Below, one piece after another: positions 51,001-59,597 of a DNA stretch of 64,000 nt (position 1 is its first letter; each line of letters starts with the position of its first letter). The notes beneath the pieces are model-generated. The model ran no database searches. It was not told where the DNA came from and worked only from the letters and a program-made list of their open reading frames with translations. Origin of the DNA: Duganella sp. Leaf126 (GTDB lineage Bacteria; Pseudomonadota; Gammaproteobacteria; Burkholderiales; Burkholderiaceae_D); assembly GCF_001423125.1 (NCBI RefSeq), contig NZ_LMNW01000033.1, forward strand, positions 62,001 through 126,000, given 5' to 3'. A program made the position numbers and the translations under genes.

Positions 51001-51327
51001 ATGCTGTACGAGCACCAGAAGCACGACGGCACGCTGCCGATCATCGGCGTCAACACCTTCCGCAACCCGAACGGCAGCGAAGCGCCGCAAAAAATCGAAC
51101 TGGCGCGCTCCACCGACGACGAAAAGCAGTCGCAACTGCAGCGCCTGGCCGACTTCCACGCGCGCCACGCGGACGCGGCGCCGGCAGCGCTGGCCGCCCT
51201 GCAGCAGGCCGCGATCGACAACGCCAACGTCTTTGAACAGCTGATGGAGGCGGTGCGCGTGTGCTCGCTCGGTCAGATCACCACGGCGCTGTTCGAGGTG
51301 GGCGGGCAGTACCGGCGCAACATGTAG
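48031..51327 (+). CDS. icmF: Fused isobutyryl-CoA mutase IcmF
   Basis: 1098-aa adenosylcobalamin enzyme interconverting isobutyryl-CoA and n-butyryl-CoA, with its chaperone fused in the middle. N-terminal B12-binding domain about 20-145 (base-off motif FDGHDASIN at 31-39); MeaB-type G-protein domain about 205-460 (P-loop GTGGAGKS at 215-222); linker helices; C-terminal substrate-binding TIM barrel about 560-1080. Domain order and length are those of IcmF, not of separate Icm subunits or methylmalonyl-CoA mutase. Together with the 2-oxoacid oxidoreductase it suggests valine-type branched-chain breakdown. Confidence 0.96.
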   Translation: MNDLSTPQLDAVAQPPAPANKIRFVTAASLFDGHDASINIMRRILQSNGVEVVHLGHNRSVDEVVTAALAEDVQGIAISSYQGGHVEYFKYMIDLLRQRGGAHIKVFGGGGGVIVPDEIADLHAYGVTRIFSPEDGQRMGLVGMIAWMVAQCDSDLSPYAPTSLAPLQAGDVAGRHRPLAQLITALENDRAAPALRAELLAAAGALAVPVLGITGTGGAGKSSLTDELIRRIRLDQGDALHIAVISIDPSRRKSGGALLGDRIRMNAINPWNGKAQVFMRSLATRDAGSEISQALPDVIAACKVAGFDLVIVETSGIGQGDAAIVPHVDVSLYVMTPEFGAASQLEKIDMLDFADIIAINKFDRKGALDALRDVAKQYQRNRELWSTPAHEMPVYGTQASRFNDDGVTALYQGLLPLLARRGLRTGAARLAPAGARHSSGKHVIVPPARARYLAEIADTVRHYHRHTRKQVTLARERQQLREAKRMLAAAGKAASIADFDAVIEERDSAMDAGAKKLLAQWPQLQAAYAGDDYVTTVRDKELRTRLVQQTLSGTRIRKVALPRYEDDGEVLRFLMLENVPGSFPYTAGVFPFKREGEDPTRMFAGEGDAFRTNRRFKLVSTGMDAKRLSTAFDSVTLYGADPALRPDIYGKVGNSGVSIATLDDMKVLYDGFNLCSPSTSVSMTINGPAPTILAMFMNTAIDQQLDKFAADHQRQPDADEAAKIRAWVLQNVRGTVQADILKEDQGQNTCIFSTEFSLKVMGDIQQYFVDHQVRNFYSVSISGYHIAEAGANPVSQLAFTLSNGLTFVEAYLARGMHIDDFAPNLSFFFSNGMDPEYTVLGRVARRIWAVAMRDKYGANERSQKLKYHVQTSGRSLHAQEIDFNDIRTTLQALIAIYDNCNSLHTNAYDEAITTPTDESVRRALAIQLIINREWGLAKNENPNQGAYILEELTDLVEEAVLQEFERIAERGGVLGAMETGYQRGKIQEESMLYEHQKHDGTLPIIGVNTFRNPNGSEAPQKIELARSTDDEKQSQLQRLADFHARHADAAPAALAALQQAAIDNANVFEQLMEAVRVCSLGQITTALFEVGGQYRRNM

Positions 51328-51511
51328 CAGCAATGGCGGCCATCCGGCCGCCCGCTACGGCCCCGCCCCGACGCGGCGGTGGCGGTCTCGGGCCGGGGCG
51401 GTGCAAAGGTCGGTGGCTTGGTGTTCGCGCTCCACGCGGCGCCGGCTTCGTATTCACCCGAGACCAGAATAACTATTGTCGAACCACCGGCCGCTCGTCT
51501 ATGCTTCGACC

Positions 51512-51961
51512 ATGCAAAATGACATCCATCCCGAAGCGGCAGTTGCGCCGGGCTACCTCGCCAACCATGCCGCGCGCGTATTCAACCGCACCGTCGATGC
51601 CGAACTGCGCACGCATGGTTTGACGCTGGCGCTGATCGGGCCGTTGCTGCTGCTGTCCTGGAAAGGTCCGATGCTGCAGCGCGACCTGGTGCGCGCTTCG
51701 GCTGTCAAGCAGCCCGCGATGGTGGCGCTGCTCGACAAGCTGGAAGCCTCCGCGCTGATCGAACGCGCGGCGCTTTCCACCGACAAGCGCGCAGCAACCG
51801 TGCGGCTGACCGACGCAGGCCGCGCGGCAGCGACCATCGGCCACGACGTGCTGCTGCAGATGAACGCCGTAGGCACGACCGGGTTTTCGGCGCAGGAAGC
51901 GGCGTTGCTGGTCGGCTTGCTGGGTCGGCTGATTACCAACCTCGAGCACGGCACACCATAA
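51512..51961 (+). CDS. MarR-family transcriptional regulator
   Basis: 149-aa winged-helix regulator: helices around LTLALIGPLLLLSWKGPMLQ, recognition helix VKQPAMVALLDKLEASALIERA, wing STDKRAATVRLTDAG, and C-terminal dimerisation helices. ATG at 51512 is chosen; a TTG twelve codons upstream is possible. The next gene, an FAD monooxygenase, starts 54 nt after its stop and a 12-bp palindrome lies in that gap, so the pair is probably regulator and target. In the family, MarR proteins often respond to phenolic compounds that such monooxygenases modify. Confidence 0.88.
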   Translation: MQNDIHPEAAVAPGYLANHAARVFNRTVDAELRTHGLTLALIGPLLLLSWKGPMLQRDLVRASAVKQPAMVALLDKLEASALIERAALSTDKRAATVRLTDAGRAAATIGHDVLLQMNAVGTTGFSAQEAALLVGLLGRLITNLEHGTP

Positions 51962-51967
51962 ATATAT

Positions 51968-51979
51968 ATCACGCGTGAT
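51968..51979 (+). promoter_or_regulatory. 12-bp palindrome between marR and monooxygenase genes
   Basis: ATCACGCGTGAT is a perfect inverted repeat beginning 7 nt after the marR stop and lying 36 bp before the monooxygenase start. It follows an AT run (AATATATATC) that could be a promoter part. A MarR operator is the natural guess. Confidence 0.5.
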
Positions 51980-52015
51980 GTAAACCTGTATGATGGCCTT
52001 TTCCAAGGAGCCATC

Positions 52016-53203
52016 ATGTCCCGTCGTATATTGATCACCGGCGCCAGCGTCGCCGGCACCACCACCGCCTGGTGGCTGACCCAAGCAGGGATTGACGTCG
52101 ACGTCGTCGAGCGCGCGCCAGCGTTTCGCGACGGCGGCCAGAACGTCGATGTGCGCGGCAATGCCCGCGCAGTCCTGCGCAGAATGGGCCTGGAAGAGCG
52201 CGCCCTGGCCCGCAGCACCAGAGAGCGCGGTACCGACTGGGTCGATGACAGCGACAGCGTGGTCGCCCGCTTCGAGGCCAGCGATTCGGACACCGACAGC
52301 GGCCCGACTGCCGAACTGGAAATCCGCCGTGGCGATATCGCCCGCATCGTCTACGACGCTGCGCGCCAGCACGCCCGTTTCCGCTTCGGCGACAGCATCG
52401 CCAGGATCGATCAGGATGACACCGGTGTGGACGTGACGTTTGCCAGCGGCCAGCGTGCGCGCTACGATCTGGTGGTGGTGGCCGAAGGCGTGGGGTCGGC
52501 CACGCGCGAGCTGGTCTTCCCCGGCGAGAACGTCGTACGCTGGATGGACCTGACCATTGCCTATTTCAGCATCCCGCGCCTGCCCGGCGACAGCGCGTAT
52601 GCGCGGCAGTACAACACGGTCGGTGGCCGGGGTGCGGTCCTCAAGCCGGCGCTGGACGACAAGCTGGGCGCGTACCTCGGCATCCAGAAAAAGCCGGCAG
52701 GCGAACACGAATGGACATCCGACCAGCAGCGCCGCTTCATCCTCGCGCAGTTCGCCAATGACGGCTGGGAGTTCCCGCGTATTCTCGACGTGATGAAGGA
52801 GGTGGACGACTTTTATTTCGATGTGCTGCGCCAGGTTCACATGCCGCGCTGGTTCCATGGACGCGTGGTGTTGACCGGCGACGCCGCCTGGTGCCCGACA
52901 CCGTTATCGGGCATCGGTACCACGCTTGCCATCGTGGGCGGCTATGTGCTCGCCGGCGAAATCGCCAACGCCACGGCGCCCGCAGCGGCGTTCGCACGGT
53001 ATGAGAGCATGATGCGTCCGTTCGTGGACGAAGGCCAGGATATCCCGAAAATCGTCCCGCGCATGCTGTGGCCGCATACGGGCATCGGGTTGACACTGCT
53101 GCACGGTGCGCTGCGCCTGGCCAGCACGCCACTGCTGCGCGGCTTGATCAACAACGGTTTTGCGCGCGATGCCAGCAAGATCGACCTGCCCGACTACCGC
53201 TGA
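52016..53203 (+). CDS. FAD-dependent monooxygenase (TetX/PHBH type)
   Basis: 395-aa group A flavoprotein monooxygenase. Nucleotide fold near the start with GASVAGTTTAWWL, ED-type strand VDVVERAPAFRDGGQ, the middle DLVVVAEGVGSATR (DG-like motif), and the flavin GD motif VVLTGDAAWCPTPLSGIGTTLA. The active-site arginine region is in YFSIPRLPGD. Substrates of related enzymes are aromatic or polyketide compounds, including tetracycline for TetX; the true substrate is unknown. Preceded by AAGGAG five bases before the ATG. Convergent with the LacI-type gene (9-nt gap). Confidence 0.88.
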   Translation: MSRRILITGASVAGTTTAWWLTQAGIDVDVVERAPAFRDGGQNVDVRGNARAVLRRMGLEERALARSTRERGTDWVDDSDSVVARFEASDSDTDSGPTAELEIRRGDIARIVYDAARQHARFRFGDSIARIDQDDTGVDVTFASGQRARYDLVVVAEGVGSATRELVFPGENVVRWMDLTIAYFSIPRLPGDSAYARQYNTVGGRGAVLKPALDDKLGAYLGIQKKPAGEHEWTSDQQRRFILAQFANDGWEFPRILDVMKEVDDFYFDVLRQVHMPRWFHGRVVLTGDAAWCPTPLSGIGTTLAIVGGYVLAGEIANATAPAAAFARYESMMRPFVDEGQDIPKIVPRMLWPHTGIGLTLLHGALRLASTPLLRGLINNGFARDASKIDLPDYR

Positions 53204-53212
53204 ACCACCACC

Positions 53213-54226
53213 TCAGTTCTCGCTGCACACACCGATGGTGGCGCCCGGCAGCAGCACCGGCTGCCACATCTCCTGCAGGTCGGTGGCCGGCGTGCCGTTG
53301 ACCAGCGCCAGCAGCATGTCGACCATGCGCGCGCCGGCCTTGCGCGGTTCGGGCTGGTCGATGGTGGCGACGTTGGCACCGGCCAGCGAATCGGCCATGC
53401 TGCCCCACACCACCACCGACATGTCCTTGCCCATCTCGATGCCGGCGTCGCGCATGGCGCGCACCACGCCGGCGCCGGACATGTGGTTGTCGACGATGAC
53501 CGCGCTCGGACGCGGCGAGCAGGCCAGCAGCTGCTGCATGGCGCTGTGGCCGCTGCGGCGGTCGATGCAGTCGGCGATCAGGTAGCGCGGATCGACCGCC
53601 AGGCCGGCAGCCGCCATCGAAGCCATGAAGCTGTCGCGCCGCTCGCGGGCAAAATTCATGTCCAGCGCGGCGCTGACCATCGCCACCCGGCGGTGGCCCA
53701 GCGCCAGCAGGCGCTCGAGCGCCAGTTCCACGCCGGCCGCGTGGTCGTAGTCGAACCAGGCATACGGCGCATCCTGCTGGGTGCGGCCGTGGGCGATGAA
53801 CGGGAATTTGGCCTGGGTGAGAAAGGCGATGCGCTCGTCGTGCACCAGCGTGCGCGACACCACCAGGCCATCGACGCGGCGCCCGCGCACGATCTGCTGG
53901 TAGGCGCGCTGCTCGGTGCCAGGCGAGACGGGCGCCAGGATCAGGTTCTTGTTGAATGCTTCGAGCGCGGCGGACATGCCGTCCACCACGTCGAGGAACA
54001 TCGGATCGGCCAGGTCGGCCGTCATCAGGGGGAAGATCAGGCCATACACATTGCTGCGTCCGAGCGCCAGGCTGCGCGCCATCGGATTGGGCTGGTAACC
54101 GGCTTCGCGGGCGGCCTTGAGCACGCGTTCCCGGGTTTTGACATTGACCTCGGGATAACCGTTCAAGGCGCGGCTGACGGTGGTTTTCGACATCCCCAGA
54201 AAATTAGCCAAGCGCTGCAAGTTCAT
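53213..54226 (-). CDS. LacI-family transcriptional regulator
   Basis: 337-aa repressor. The LacI headpiece starts the protein (MNLQRLANFLGMSKTTVSRAL, GYPEVNVKTRERVLKAAREAGYQPNPMARSL). The ligand-binding periplasmic fold follows (about 60-330). ATG at 54226 is chosen because a minus-strand TATAAT at 54258-54253 would place transcription start near 54246, which excludes the ATG at 54250. No sugar-catabolism or transporter operon is adjacent, so its targets may be elsewhere. A palindrome AACATT-C-AATGTT at 54232-54244 sits next to the start and may be its own operator. Confidence 0.9.
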   Translation of the reverse strand: MNLQRLANFLGMSKTTVSRALNGYPEVNVKTRERVLKAAREAGYQPNPMARSLALGRSNVYGLIFPLMTADLADPMFLDVVDGMSAALEAFNKNLILAPVSPGTEQRAYQQIVRGRRVDGLVVSRTLVHDERIAFLTQAKFPFIAHGRTQQDAPYAWFDYDHAAGVELALERLLALGHRRVAMVSAALDMNFARERRDSFMASMAAAGLAVDPRYLIADCIDRRSGHSAMQQLLACSPRPSAVIVDNHMSGAGVVRAMRDAGIEMGKDMSVVVWGSMADSLAGANVATIDQPEPRKAGARMVDMLLALVNGTPATDLQEMWQPVLLPGATIGVCSEN

Positions 54227-54231
54227 AGGAT

Positions 54232-54258
54232 AACATTCAATGTTGATCATCGATTATA
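54232..54258 (-). promoter_or_regulatory. Core promoter and palindrome of the LacI-type gene
   Basis: Minus-strand TATAAT at 54258-54253, seven to nine bases upstream of the inferred transcript start, and the 13-bp odd palindrome AACATT-C-AATGTT at 54232-54244 immediately downstream. No -35 at 16-18 bases was found, so the promoter may depend on an activator or be weak. Confidence 0.45.
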
Positions 54259-54456
54259 GCGGCGCTGGCAACGCTGCCGCCATGACAACAAAGGTTAATC
54301 GCAATAAATACAACAAATGACAGGTCATCTGTGCCCGTGGCGGACCAGTTGCAAGGCTGCCGCAGCGCCGGGCCTGCATGATGTTGCCGCCTTGCCTTTT
54401 TCGTTTTTCTGTCCTAATCTTTTTTAGAGAACGATCAACGCTGAAGGGAATATGTC

Positions 54457-54804
54457 GTGGCCACCGTAACGTCCATCACGCCCGCCAGCACGCTGCAATC
54501 GTCCGTGGTCCGTGCCGAGCGCCAGGTGCGGCAAGGGGAAACCCGCGTGGACCAGGATGCGGCGCGCCTGGACCAGAGCAGAACGCAGCTGCGCCGCGAC
54601 CGCGAGACGCTGGCGCAAAGCGAGCGCGAAAGCACGCAGGCCGCGCGTACGCCACAGCAGGCCGCGCCTGCGGTCAACCTCGACCGCGCCATCCAGAGCC
54701 CGTCGCGCGCCGAGCAGGCACTGACCGGGCTGCTGACCGCCAGCCGGCCCCAGGTCAATTCGCTGGGCCAGGCGATCGGCAAGTTCATCAACGTCACCGC
54801 CTGA
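54457..54804 (+). CDS. Small coiled-coil hypothetical protein
   Basis: 115-aa cytoplasmic protein with a GTG start seven bases behind GAAGGGA. The middle (about 20-65) is a strongly charged, heptad-like helix rich in Arg, Gln, Glu and Asp (RAERQVRQGETRVDQDAARL and following). The end contains LDRAIQSPSRAEQALTGLL and a hydrophobic stretch. No domain is recognised. It is convergent with the metallo-hydrolase gene (12-nt gap) and has its own 206-bp upstream region. Confidence 0.65.
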   Translation: MATVTSITPASTLQSSVVRAERQVRQGETRVDQDAARLDQSRTQLRRDRETLAQSERESTQAARTPQQAAPAVNLDRAIQSPSRAEQALTGLLTASRPQVNSLGQAIGKFINVTA

Positions 54805-54816
54805 CCGGGCAGCCCG

Positions 54817-55923
54817 TCACGACGCGGTCTGACGGCCGGTCTCTGTGTCGCTGCCCGCCGCTTCCTGCAGCACCAGCGGCGTCCACCACGGCTGCTGCGC
54901 CGCTGGCGCCAGGGGTGCCATGATGGCCATCGGCATGCCGATTTCCGGCGTGGCCAGCGGCAGCCGCCGTTCGGCCGCCAGCGCGGCAATGCGGTCGAAC
55001 GGATCGTGCCACGGGTGCAGCGACAGGTCGAAGGTACCGTTATGGATCGGCAGCATGACCTTGCCGCGCAAGTCGAGGTGGGCTTGCAGCGATTCCTCGG
55101 GCTGCATGTGGACGTCCGGCCATTGCGGATCGTAGGCGCCGGTTTCCACCATCGTCAGGTCGAACGGACCGTAGCGGCGGCCGATTTCCTTGAAGCCGTC
55201 GAAGTAGCCGCTGTCGCCGGAGAAGAAGATGCGGGCCTCGCGGTCCTCGATCACGAACGACGCCCACAGGGTCTTGTTGCGGTCGCTCAGGCTGCGGCCG
55301 GAGAAATGCTGGGTGGGCGTGGCCACCAGGCGCAGGCCATCGACCTGCGTGCTTTGCCACCAGCCCAGCTGGCGCACCTTGTGCGGCGCGATGCCCCAGG
55401 CGATCAGGCGGTCGCCCACCCCGAGCGGCGTGATGAAGTGCTCGGTCTTCGGCGCCAGCGCCAGCACGGCAGCGCGGTCCAGGTGGTCGTAGTGATCGTG
55501 CGACAGGATGATGCCCTTGATCGGTGGCAGGTCTTGCAGACTGATCGGTGGTGCATGAAAACGCCTGGGGCCGGCCCACTGCAACGGCGAGGCGCGCTCC
55601 GAAAATACCGGGTCGGTGAGCCAGAAAGCGCCGTCGAGCTTGAGCAGCACGGTCGAATGACCGAGGCGGTACAGGGTGCGATCCGGCGCAGCGCGCAGCT
55701 GCTGCGGCGTGATCGCGTGAACGGGAATGGCAGCGCGCGGCACCGTGTTGGCCGGCTTGTCGAACCACATGCGCAGCATGATGCTGAGTCCCTTGAGCAG
55801 CCCCATCTTCTGCATCCGGGCCGGGTTGCGGTAACGGCCGTCGCGCGTGCGCGGTGCGGCAGGCGCGGTCAGTGCATCGAGATGGTCGATAGCAGACTCA
55901 GCAATAACAGATGGATGGACCAT
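54817..55923 (-). CDS. MBL-fold metallo-hydrolase (UlaG/NAPE-PLD-like)
   Basis: 368-aa enzyme of the metallo-beta-lactamase fold. Zinc ligands in SHDHYDHLD (about 142-150), a further His in TPTQHFSGR, Asp in FFSGDSGY, and His in LPIHNGTFDL. The GHSTVLLKLDG strand and WLTDPVFS are those of the NAPE-PLD/UlaG branch, which includes phosphodiesterases and lactonases. The basic N-terminus suggests membrane association but no clear signal peptide. It is divergent from a tetR gene with an inverted repeat between them, so it is probably regulated by that TetR. Confidence 0.85.
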   Translation of the reverse strand: MVHPSVIAESAIDHLDALTAPAAPRTRDGRYRNPARMQKMGLLKGLSIMLRMWFDKPANTVPRAAIPVHAITPQQLRAAPDRTLYRLGHSTVLLKLDGAFWLTDPVFSERASPLQWAGPRRFHAPPISLQDLPPIKGIILSHDHYDHLDRAAVLALAPKTEHFITPLGVGDRLIAWGIAPHKVRQLGWWQSTQVDGLRLVATPTQHFSGRSLSDRNKTLWASFVIEDREARIFFSGDSGYFDGFKEIGRRYGPFDLTMVETGAYDPQWPDVHMQPEESLQAHLDLRGKVMLPIHNGTFDLSLHPWHDPFDRIAALAAERRLPLATPEIGMPMAIMAPLAPAAQQPWWTPLVLQEAAGSDTETGRQTAS

Positions 55924-55960
55924 GGGATTCCTCGCAGGGGGTGTTAGCGCTACAATTTAC

Positions 55961-56009
55961 ACTACACAGTGTAGTTCTGATTTTTGAAAAAGTAAACTAC
56001 CGGGTGTAA
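55961..56009. promoter_or_regulatory. Paired inverted repeats, probable TetR operators
   Basis: Site 1 ACTACAC-A-GTGTAGT (55961-55975) is a perfect 15-bp odd palindrome. Site 2 (55996-56009, ACTACCGGGTGTAA) is a degenerate copy 35 bp away, about three helical turns, ending 10 bp before the tetR ATG. A TACAAT at 55951-55956 reads rightwards toward tetR. The arrangement fits repression of both divergent genes. Confidence 0.65.
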
Positions 56010-56018
56010 AATGTCTGG

Positions 56019-56642
56019 ATGAATGCTCCCATCAAGCTCACCGACCGCAAGCGCGAGGCCATCGTCGATGCCGCCATTGCCGCATTTCGCGGCAGCGGTT
56101 TCGAGTCGACCAGCATGGACAAGATCGCCGCCACGGCCGGGGTGTCCAAGCGCACCGTGTACAACCATTTTCCCAGCAAGGAAGCGTTGTTCGCGCACAT
56201 CCTGCAACAACTGTGGTGCAGCACGTCGTCGCTGGAAGACACGCCCTACGACAGCACCCTGCCCCTGCGCGAGCAGTTGCTGCAGCTGCTGTGGAAAAAA
56301 ATGGAAATGCTCAAGGACGCCTACTTCCTCGACCTGGCGCGGGTGGCCATTGCCGAAACCATCCATTCGCCCGCGCGCGCGCACGAGATGGTCGCGCGCC
56401 TGAGCACCAAGGAAGAAGGCCTCACGCGCTGGCTGCGCGCCGCACAGGCGGACGGCCGCCTGCGCGCAGCCGACCCGGTGCTGGCCGCGCACCTGCTGCA
56501 GGGCCAGCTCAAGACTTTCGCGTTCTGGCCGCAGGTCACGCTCAACCAGCCGCCGCTCGACGCCGCCACCCAGGTGACGGTGTTGGAGACCACGGTGGAC
56601 ATGTTCCTGGCGTATTACGGCACGCCGGGGGGCGCCGCGTGA
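56019..56642 (+). CDS. TetR-family transcriptional regulator
   Basis: 207-aa repressor. N-terminal helix-turn-helix (about 10-55): REAIVDAAIAAFRGSGFEST, MDKIAATAGVSKRTVYNHFPSKEALF. The C-terminal ligand domain resembles the TetR_C AefR-like class. It is divergent from the MBL-fold hydrolase gene with 95 bp between starts, where two repeats are present. It converges on the ABC permease gene (4 bp between stops), which is therefore unlikely to be its co-transcribed target. Confidence 0.92.
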   Translation: MNAPIKLTDRKREAIVDAAIAAFRGSGFESTSMDKIAATAGVSKRTVYNHFPSKEALFAHILQQLWCSTSSLEDTPYDSTLPLREQLLQLLWKKMEMLKDAYFLDLARVAIAETIHSPARAHEMVARLSTKEEGLTRWLRAAQADGRLRAADPVLAAHLLQGQLKTFAFWPQVTLNQPPLDAATQVTVLETTVDMFLAYYGTPGGAA

Positions 56643-56645
56643 CGG

Positions 56646-57829
56646 CTACACCGTTGCCAGGTATTTCGGCGACTGCACCCGCATCACGGCATACAGCACG
56701 AACGGCGCTGCCCACGCCAGGTTGACCAGCCAGGTCAGCGCATACTGGCTCAGCGGCACGACGGCGCCCGACGCCAGCTGCGCCATCAGGTACTGGTTGC
56801 TGATGAGTGGCAGCAGATGGGCGTAAGCATGGCTGTTTTGCGCCATGCCGAATACCACCGACGCCAGCAGCGGCAGCAATGACAACATGCCGACCGTGGT
56901 CTGCGCTTCCTTGTAGGAGCGGGCATTGAGCGCCAGCGCCAGCTCGGCAGCAGCGGCAAACAGGGGCAGCGACAGGCTTGCCACGATCAGCCCGGCGATC
57001 TGCGCCAGCGTCAGGCTCCAGGACAGGCCGATCTGCGCCAGCGGCAAGGTGCTCATGACCAGGTGTACCAGCACCAGCTCCAGCGCCAGCCCGATCATGC
57101 CCACCAGGGCGGCTGCGATCCATTTGCCGCCGATCAGGTAAGCCGCCTTGACCGGCTGCGCCAGCAGCACCTCCATGGTTTTGCGTTCGCGCTCGCCGGC
57201 CGAGCTGTCGATGACTGTGCTCATGCACAAGAAAAAGGCGGGCATGAAGAACAGGCCGATGAAGCCCGCGATCTGCTTGCCGGCACGCTGCGCGCTGGAG
57301 CTGACATCGTGCTCGACGACGGGCGCCAGCGCGCCGGCCTGGACCGCCTCGGGCGCCAGCTGGCTGCGGTAGGCGTCGACATTGAACCGTTGCACCAGTC
57401 CGACCAGCTTGACATAGGCCGACGCCGGCACACCCGTGCTGTCGTAGTACAGCGCTGTCTCCCGCAGACGTGCTGGTACCGGGGCAGCAGCGGATGGAGC
57501 GGCCCCGGCCCCGACCTGTTGGGCCAGCACGATACCGACCCGTTCCGGATCCTCGCTGTAGGCTGTTTCGGCAGCAGTGCTGCTGTTGACCAGCGTGGCC
57601 TCCGCCCCGTGCCGACGCAAGAACGTCACCAGCGCGGGGGCGCCCGGCGCGGACGCCACGGCGACGTGGATGAAGCTGCCGCGCGCCGCCTCGCTGCTCT
57701 TGATCCGGTCGCTCAACAGCAAGCCCAGCAACGCTGGATAGACGAACACGAACAACAGCAGCATCAGCAGCGTGCGGCGGTCGCGCAGCGACTCGCGCAC
57801 TTCCTTTAGCGTGACGACCAGCAGCTTGT

Positions 57830-57833
<4 letters not shown>
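56646..57833 (-). CDS. ABC transporter permease (NatB-like)
   Basis: 395-aa ABC-2 type permease. N-terminal membrane segment (about 22-40), a large extracytoplasmic domain (about 45-190), then five or six helices in the C-terminal half. The first of these are IAGFIGLFFMPAFFLCMSTV and, after EREKKTMEVLLAQPV-type motif, further helices to about 385. Architecture and the ERKTMEVLLAQPVK string match NatB/YhaP-type exporters. Its ATG forms ATGA with the stop of the ATPase gene, so the two subunits are made together. Substrate unknown; sodium or antibiotic efflux are known family roles. Confidence 0.9.
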
Positions 57834-58564
<731 letters not shown>

Positions 58565-58675
58565 GATTCGGCTCTTGATCTGATGTGGAAAGAACGTCGT
58601 CGCCGGCTGGCACCGGTGCGACGGGTACGCACGATCGCCCTGTGATCGCTGCGTTGAAATGATATTATGTCGTAT

Positions 58676-58704
58676 GCCGATACATCGTCAAGCGATATGT
58701 CGGC
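58676..58704. promoter_or_regulatory. Imperfect inverted repeat, probable PadR operator
   Basis: Arms GCCGATACATCG (58676-58687) and CGATATGTCGGC (58693-58704) pair at 10 of 12 positions around a five-base spacer. They contain the ATAC/ATGT-type core typical of PadR sites (ATGT...ACAT) and lie in the gap between the divergent ABC ATPase and padR genes. A TTGAAA at 58654-58659 may be the -35 for padR. Confidence 0.6.
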
Positions 58705-58728
58705 TTACGATCTAATGTCTGGGAAACT

Positions 58729-59043
58729 ATGGATGCAAATAAATACCTGCCGTTGACCGAATCGACCTTCTACATTCTGCTCAGCCTCGATGAACCGCGC
58801 CATGGCTACGGCATCATGCAGCGGGTCAGCGAGATGAGCGATGGAGAAGTCCGTATCGGACCGGGCACGCTGTACGGCGCCTTCAACATGCTGGAGAAAC
58901 AGAAGCTGATCGCCATGGTGCGCGAAGAAGATCGGCGCAAGATCTATGCGCTGACGACAGAGGGACGCACGGTGCTGCAGGCGCAGCTGGCGCGCACCCG
59001 GCGCCTGCTCGACAACGCCGGCTGGCTGGCGCAGAACGGCTGA
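58729..59043 (+). CDS. PadR-family transcriptional regulator
   Basis: 104-aa PadR-s1 type regulator: MDANKYLPLTESTFYILLSL, DEPRHGYGIMQRVSEMSDGE (conserved HGY), GPGTLYGAFNMLEKQKLI recognition helix and wing, then a short dimerisation helix. Family members repress genes for detoxification and ABC exporters and dissociate on ligand binding. It is divergent from the ABC exporter and 8 nt ahead of a DUF2812 gene, a typical pairing. Confidence 0.93.
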   Translation: MDANKYLPLTESTFYILLSLDEPRHGYGIMQRVSEMSDGEVRIGPGTLYGAFNMLEKQKLIAMVREEDRRKIYALTTEGRTVLQAQLARTRRLLDNAGWLAQNG

Positions 59044-59051
59044 GGAACTGG

Positions 59052-59585
59052 ATGGACGTACGACGCAAAATCAAATTCTGGTGGCCGTGGCAGGACCTGG
59101 CCGAGCAGGAATGGCTGACGCAGCAGGCGGCGCAAGGCCTGCACCTGCGCTCGGTCGGGGTGCTGGGCAGCTACCGTTTCACGCGGGGCGAACCGCGCGA
59201 CATGGTCTATCGCATGGATATCGAATTCGGACCGCGCCGCACCCATTACCGCCAGTTGTACGCGGACGCCGGCTGGGAACACGTGGCCAGCTACTACGGC
59301 TGGCAGTACTGGCGCACCCCGCGCGCGGCCGACGGCAGCGAGGCGGAAATCTTTACCGATGATGTCTCGAAACGGGCCAAGTTCAAGCGCATCCTCTGGT
59401 ACCTCGGCATCTCCACGCTGCCGGCCCTGGTGGTCGCGGTCCATCCCAATACGGCCGACCTGCTGCGCCAGCAGCCGCTGCCGCTGGCAATCGGGGTCCG
59501 GGTGCTGCTCTACGGCCTGATCGGCATGAACCTGCTGGCAGCAGGCGGCGTACTGTCGCGCATGCGCCGGTTGCGCGCGCTGTAG
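59052..59585 (+). CDS. DUF2812 membrane protein
   Basis: 177-aa protein of the DUF2812 family. N-terminal part is soluble (KIKFWWPWQDLAEQEWLTQQ, GLHLRSVG.....FTRGEPRDMVYRMD) and the C-terminal third has two hydrophobic helices (about 115-135 and 145-170). DUF2812 genes commonly follow padR genes and are thought to act with them in regulation of membrane functions; the mechanism is unknown. It starts 8 nt after padR, so co-transcription is near certain. Convergent with the next gene (12-nt gap). Confidence 0.88.
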   Translation: MDVRRKIKFWWPWQDLAEQEWLTQQAAQGLHLRSVGVLGSYRFTRGEPRDMVYRMDIEFGPRRTHYRQLYADAGWEHVASYYGWQYWRTPRAADGSEAEIFTDDVSKRAKFKRILWYLGISTLPALVVAVHPNTADLLRQQPLPLAIGVRVLLYGLIGMNLLAAGGVLSRMRRLRAL

Positions 59586-59597
59586 TGCCGCGCCTGG

